NCBI GenBank assembly: GCA_028290305.1
Contig: JAQGKC010000171.1
Span: 1 to 5,807 of the forward strand
Direction of reading: 5' to 3'
DNA length: 5,807 nucleotides
Source: Bradyrhizobium sp.
GTDB taxonomy: Bacteria; Pseudomonadota; Alphaproteobacteria; Rhizobiales; Xanthobacteraceae
The notes under the pieces were generated by a model, which saw nothing but the letters and a program-made list of their open reading frames with translations, did no database searches and had not been told where the DNA came from. Below, one piece after another: positions 3,860 to 5,807 of the stretch. Made by a program: the position numbers and the translations under genes. The stretch's first letter is position 1. Each line of letters begins with the position of its first letter.

Positions 3860-5807
3860 CCGACTTTTTCGACTACGCGGAGCTCAACAGCCTCGCTCTA
3901 TTTCCCTGCGCGGCTGGCTCGAAGCGACCAATTCTACCGTGGAAAAAGGAATCGTCTCCCGACCGTAAGCAATGGGTGAGATGGGCTGCCGAAGGGCATA
4001 ATTTGGCGATCGATTGTGCGAAGTCAGGTCTAATCGTGGTCGATGTGGACTGCTCCAAGGTGACGCCGGCGGAAGCTTCGGCCGCGTATCATGATCTCTG
4101 TCAGTCATGGGGTCTGCCGTCCGGACTGGCGGTCATGACGAACTCTGCGCGAGGCGGGTGGCATGTGCCGTTCAAACGCCCTACGCACTTCGCTGCGACC
4201 GATTTGCGCGGCGGCGGCACGTTGGTTAAGATATCAGATGTCCGAGCGCTTTCCGACGGGGAATTGGATGGTGAGGTCGTCGGCTTCAAGAACCGCGGCT
4301 ATTGCGTCGCGCCAGGTAGCCGTTTCGAGGGCAAGCCATATTTGTTGATGCCGGATGCGCCTGCACCGCATGAGTGCCCGGCAGGCTTGGTCGATCTGAT
4401 CCGGCTGCCCGTCGTCGAGGCTCAAGCCAGCGGTCCGACCGGCATAAGCGAACCGACCGACGTCGCGCGGCTCGTTGCGTTCCTGGACAGTCACAGCGAA
4501 TTCGATGCCGAGCCGGATTGGTTCGCCGCGCTAGGCGCCATCAAGCTCGCATGCGGCGATACCGAGCAGGGTTTGCTGGTAGCGAGACAAATCACGCGAG
4601 AGGATGCGACAGAGGAAGCGTTTTTGTCTCGCTGGAATCGCCTCGTATCGGATCCCGCGGCGCGACCTGGTGTGAAGCTCTACACGATCGGCTCCATGAT
4701 TAAACGAGCCGGAACGCTCGGGCGAAAGTTTCATGTTGGCAAGTCGGCGGTCGCAATGTTCCAGGGTGTTGCCGAAATGCTTTCATCACCATCGATTGTA
4801 CCTGGCGCGACCAATGGCGGAATACCGATGCTCGGCCGCGGCGACAAGCAAGCGGAACTTTGGGCACCAATTCTTCATAATGTGCCGCTCGTCGAGCGGA
4901 CCGCTGAGCACCCAATGATGCCCGAAACCGGTCACCCGCTGCGCGCGGCAATTAATGATGCAATTCCCGGCATCATCGCAAGCGGCAACACGGACGCTCT
5001 CGCAGTCATTGAGTGCGTTCACCCCGACACGGCTGCCAAGGTCGGCGCCATCACGCCCACGGTCAGGGCGCGTGCTGAGGCGCTGCGGCAAGACGCCGAG
5101 CACCGGCTCGCGCCCAACGATTACACACGGGACCATAAGGGCGCGATCGAGCGCGACAACCCTGACAACGTGAGATTCCTTCTGGCCAGTCTCAACATCG
5201 AGATTAGATTTAACGCGTGGCTGGATCGGGTCGAGTTGAAGGGTTGGAAGTGGCCCGCTTGGACAGAATTGAGTGACAGCGCCGTGGCTGTGCTGATGAC
5301 GCGCGCCGCGCAGACGGGCACGCGCTTCACCCCAGCCGTGGATTTCATCTGGCGCACGATACAGGCGCTTGCCGTTGAGAACACGCAAGATCCGGCGCGC
5401 GACCTGCTCGACAATCTGGAGAGGGCATGGGATGGGGAGGCCAGACTTCACTCATGGCTCAGTCGGGCCTGCGGCGTTCCCTATGACGCCTACCACCAAG
5501 CCGTTTCTGCAACCATCCTGCTTGGGCTCGTCGCACGGATACGCTGTCCTGGTATCAAATTCGATTTGATGCCCGTCTTCGTCAGTGAAAAGCAGGGTAC
5601 CTCAAAGAGCACGCTCGCCCGGATACTCGCCCTCAACGACGATTGGTTCGTCGAGAACGTTGCACTCGGCGAAAGTTCAAAGGAACTCGTGCTTTTGCTC
5701 GCCGGCAAGAGCGTGACCGAAATTTCCGAAATGCGGACGCGTGGCGAGGTTGACGCGGTAAAGGCGATGATTTCCGCAACACACGACGAGGGGCGGCCTG
5801 CCTATGG
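3856..5807 (+). CDS. Primase-polymerase / VirE (VapE) helicase fusion, 3' end missing
   Basis: ATG at 3856, ribosome site AAAGGTG (3844-3850); 650 codons without stop to the window edge. Residues 1-185 form a bifunctional primase-polymerase (archaeo-eukaryotic primase) domain: G21-x-K-R-P25, metal-binding V-D63-x-D65, a GGWH motif with H103, then K125 and a GYCVAPGSR segment (148-156). The third acidic position seems to be E140. Residues 200-290 resemble a primase C-terminal helical domain (DWFAALGAIK, LYTIGSMIKRAG). Residues 430-650 are a VirE/VapE-type P-loop domain: N436-x2-N438, W525-D526-G527, a PG-x2-FD stretch, a P-loop region E578-K-Q-G-T-S-K-S585, a Walker B-like T-E622-I-S-E625, then K636 and R647-P-A-Y. 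Such proteins initiate and unwind satellite, plasmid or prophage DNA, making RNA or DNA primers at their own origin. The first and last glycines of Walker A are replaced by E578 and S583. Perhaps 100-200 residues are missing at the right edge. Confidence 0.88.
   Translation, partial: MTDFFDYAELNSLALFPCAAGSKRPILPWKKESSPDRKQWVRWAAEGHNLAIDCAKSGLIVVDVDCSKVTPAEASAAYHDLCQSWGLPSGLAVMTNSARGGWHVPFKRPTHFAATDLRGGGTLVKISDVRALSDGELDGEVVGFKNRGYCVAPGSRFEGKPYLLMPDAPAPHECPAGLVDLIRLPVVEAQASGPTGISEPTDVARLVAFLDSHSEFDAEPDWFAALGAIKLACGDTEQGLLVARQITREDATEEAFLSRWNRLVSDPAARPGVKLYTIGSMIKRAGTLGRKFHVGKSAVAMFQGVAEMLSSPSIVPGATNGGIPMLGRGDKQAELWAPILHNVPLVERTAEHPMMPETGHPLRAAINDAIPGIIASGNTDALAVIECVHPDTAAKVGAITPTVRARAEALRQDAEHRLAPNDYTRDHKGAIERDNPDNVRFLLASLNIEIRFNAWLDRVELKGWKWPAWTELSDSAVAVLMTRAAQTGTRFTPAVDFIWRTIQALAVENTQDPARDLLDNLERAWDGEARLHSWLSRACGVPYDAYHQAVSATILLGLVARIRCPGIKFDLMPVFVSEKQGTSKSTLARILALNDDWFVENVALGESSKELVLLLAGKSVTEISEMRTRGEVDAVKAMISATHDEGRPAY

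Noticed and set aside
4786..5451. 221-residue minus-strand frame inside the primase-helicase gene
   Set aside because: It is a shadow of a gene with clear primase and VirE motifs on the plus strand; no ribosome site or recognisable domain.
1..5807. CRISPR array, insertion sequence ends or tandem gene duplication
   Set aside because: No regularly spaced direct repeats, transposase-like frames or terminal inverted repeats were found on reading.

Overview
The window looks like part of an integrated mobile element, probably a prophage or phage satellite, in a GC-rich proteobacterium. The small hypothetical proteins at 1148-1345 and 1505-1768 resemble ones I associate with Burkholderiaceae (Paraburkholderia-like) and some rhizobia. 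That assignment rests on recall, not on a search. No rRNA, convincing tRNA, insertion sequence, integrase or CRISPR array is visible.

Left part (1 to about 2700): sparse small genes, mostly on the minus strand, with long non-coding gaps. In order they are the first 26 codons of a minus-strand gene running off the left edge (1-79), a helical hypothetical protein (256-633, minus), a 31-residue single-span membrane peptide (745-840, minus), a 65-residue hypothetical (1148-1345, plus), a secreted or periplasmic 87-residue protein (1505-1768, minus) and a zinc-ribbon-like protein (2139-2558, minus). Strong hairpins or terminators lie at 651-685, 1356-1397 and 2639-2679. A 25-bp repeat occurs three times in one orientation (706-730, 1471-1495, 2681-2705), with a weaker relative at 231-248. 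Three of these four sit just past the stop codon of a minus-strand gene and ahead of a hairpin.

Right part (about 2880 to 5807): a rightward replication module. A probable promoter with an inverted-repeat operator is followed by a structured region in which a 7-bp stem encloses two hairpins with identical loops. Next come a small AlpA/excisionase-type helix-turn-helix protein (3044-3220), an unrecognised 162-residue protein (3371-3859) and, overlapping it by 4 bp, a large protein with an N-terminal primase-polymerase domain and a C-terminal VirE/VapE-type helicase domain (3856 onward, cut by the window edge). This order (AlpA regulator, small gene, primase-helicase) is what is known from P4-like satellites and Gram-negative phage-inducible islands.

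Between alpA and the next gene, the minus strand carries a near-consensus sigma-70 promoter (TTGACA, 17 bp, TATAGA), an 11-bp palindrome over the expected start site and, about 20 nt downstream, a leftward intrinsic terminator. Together these predict a previously unnoticed small RNA of about 60 nt. The small RNA and the leader structure are the most interesting signals in the window.
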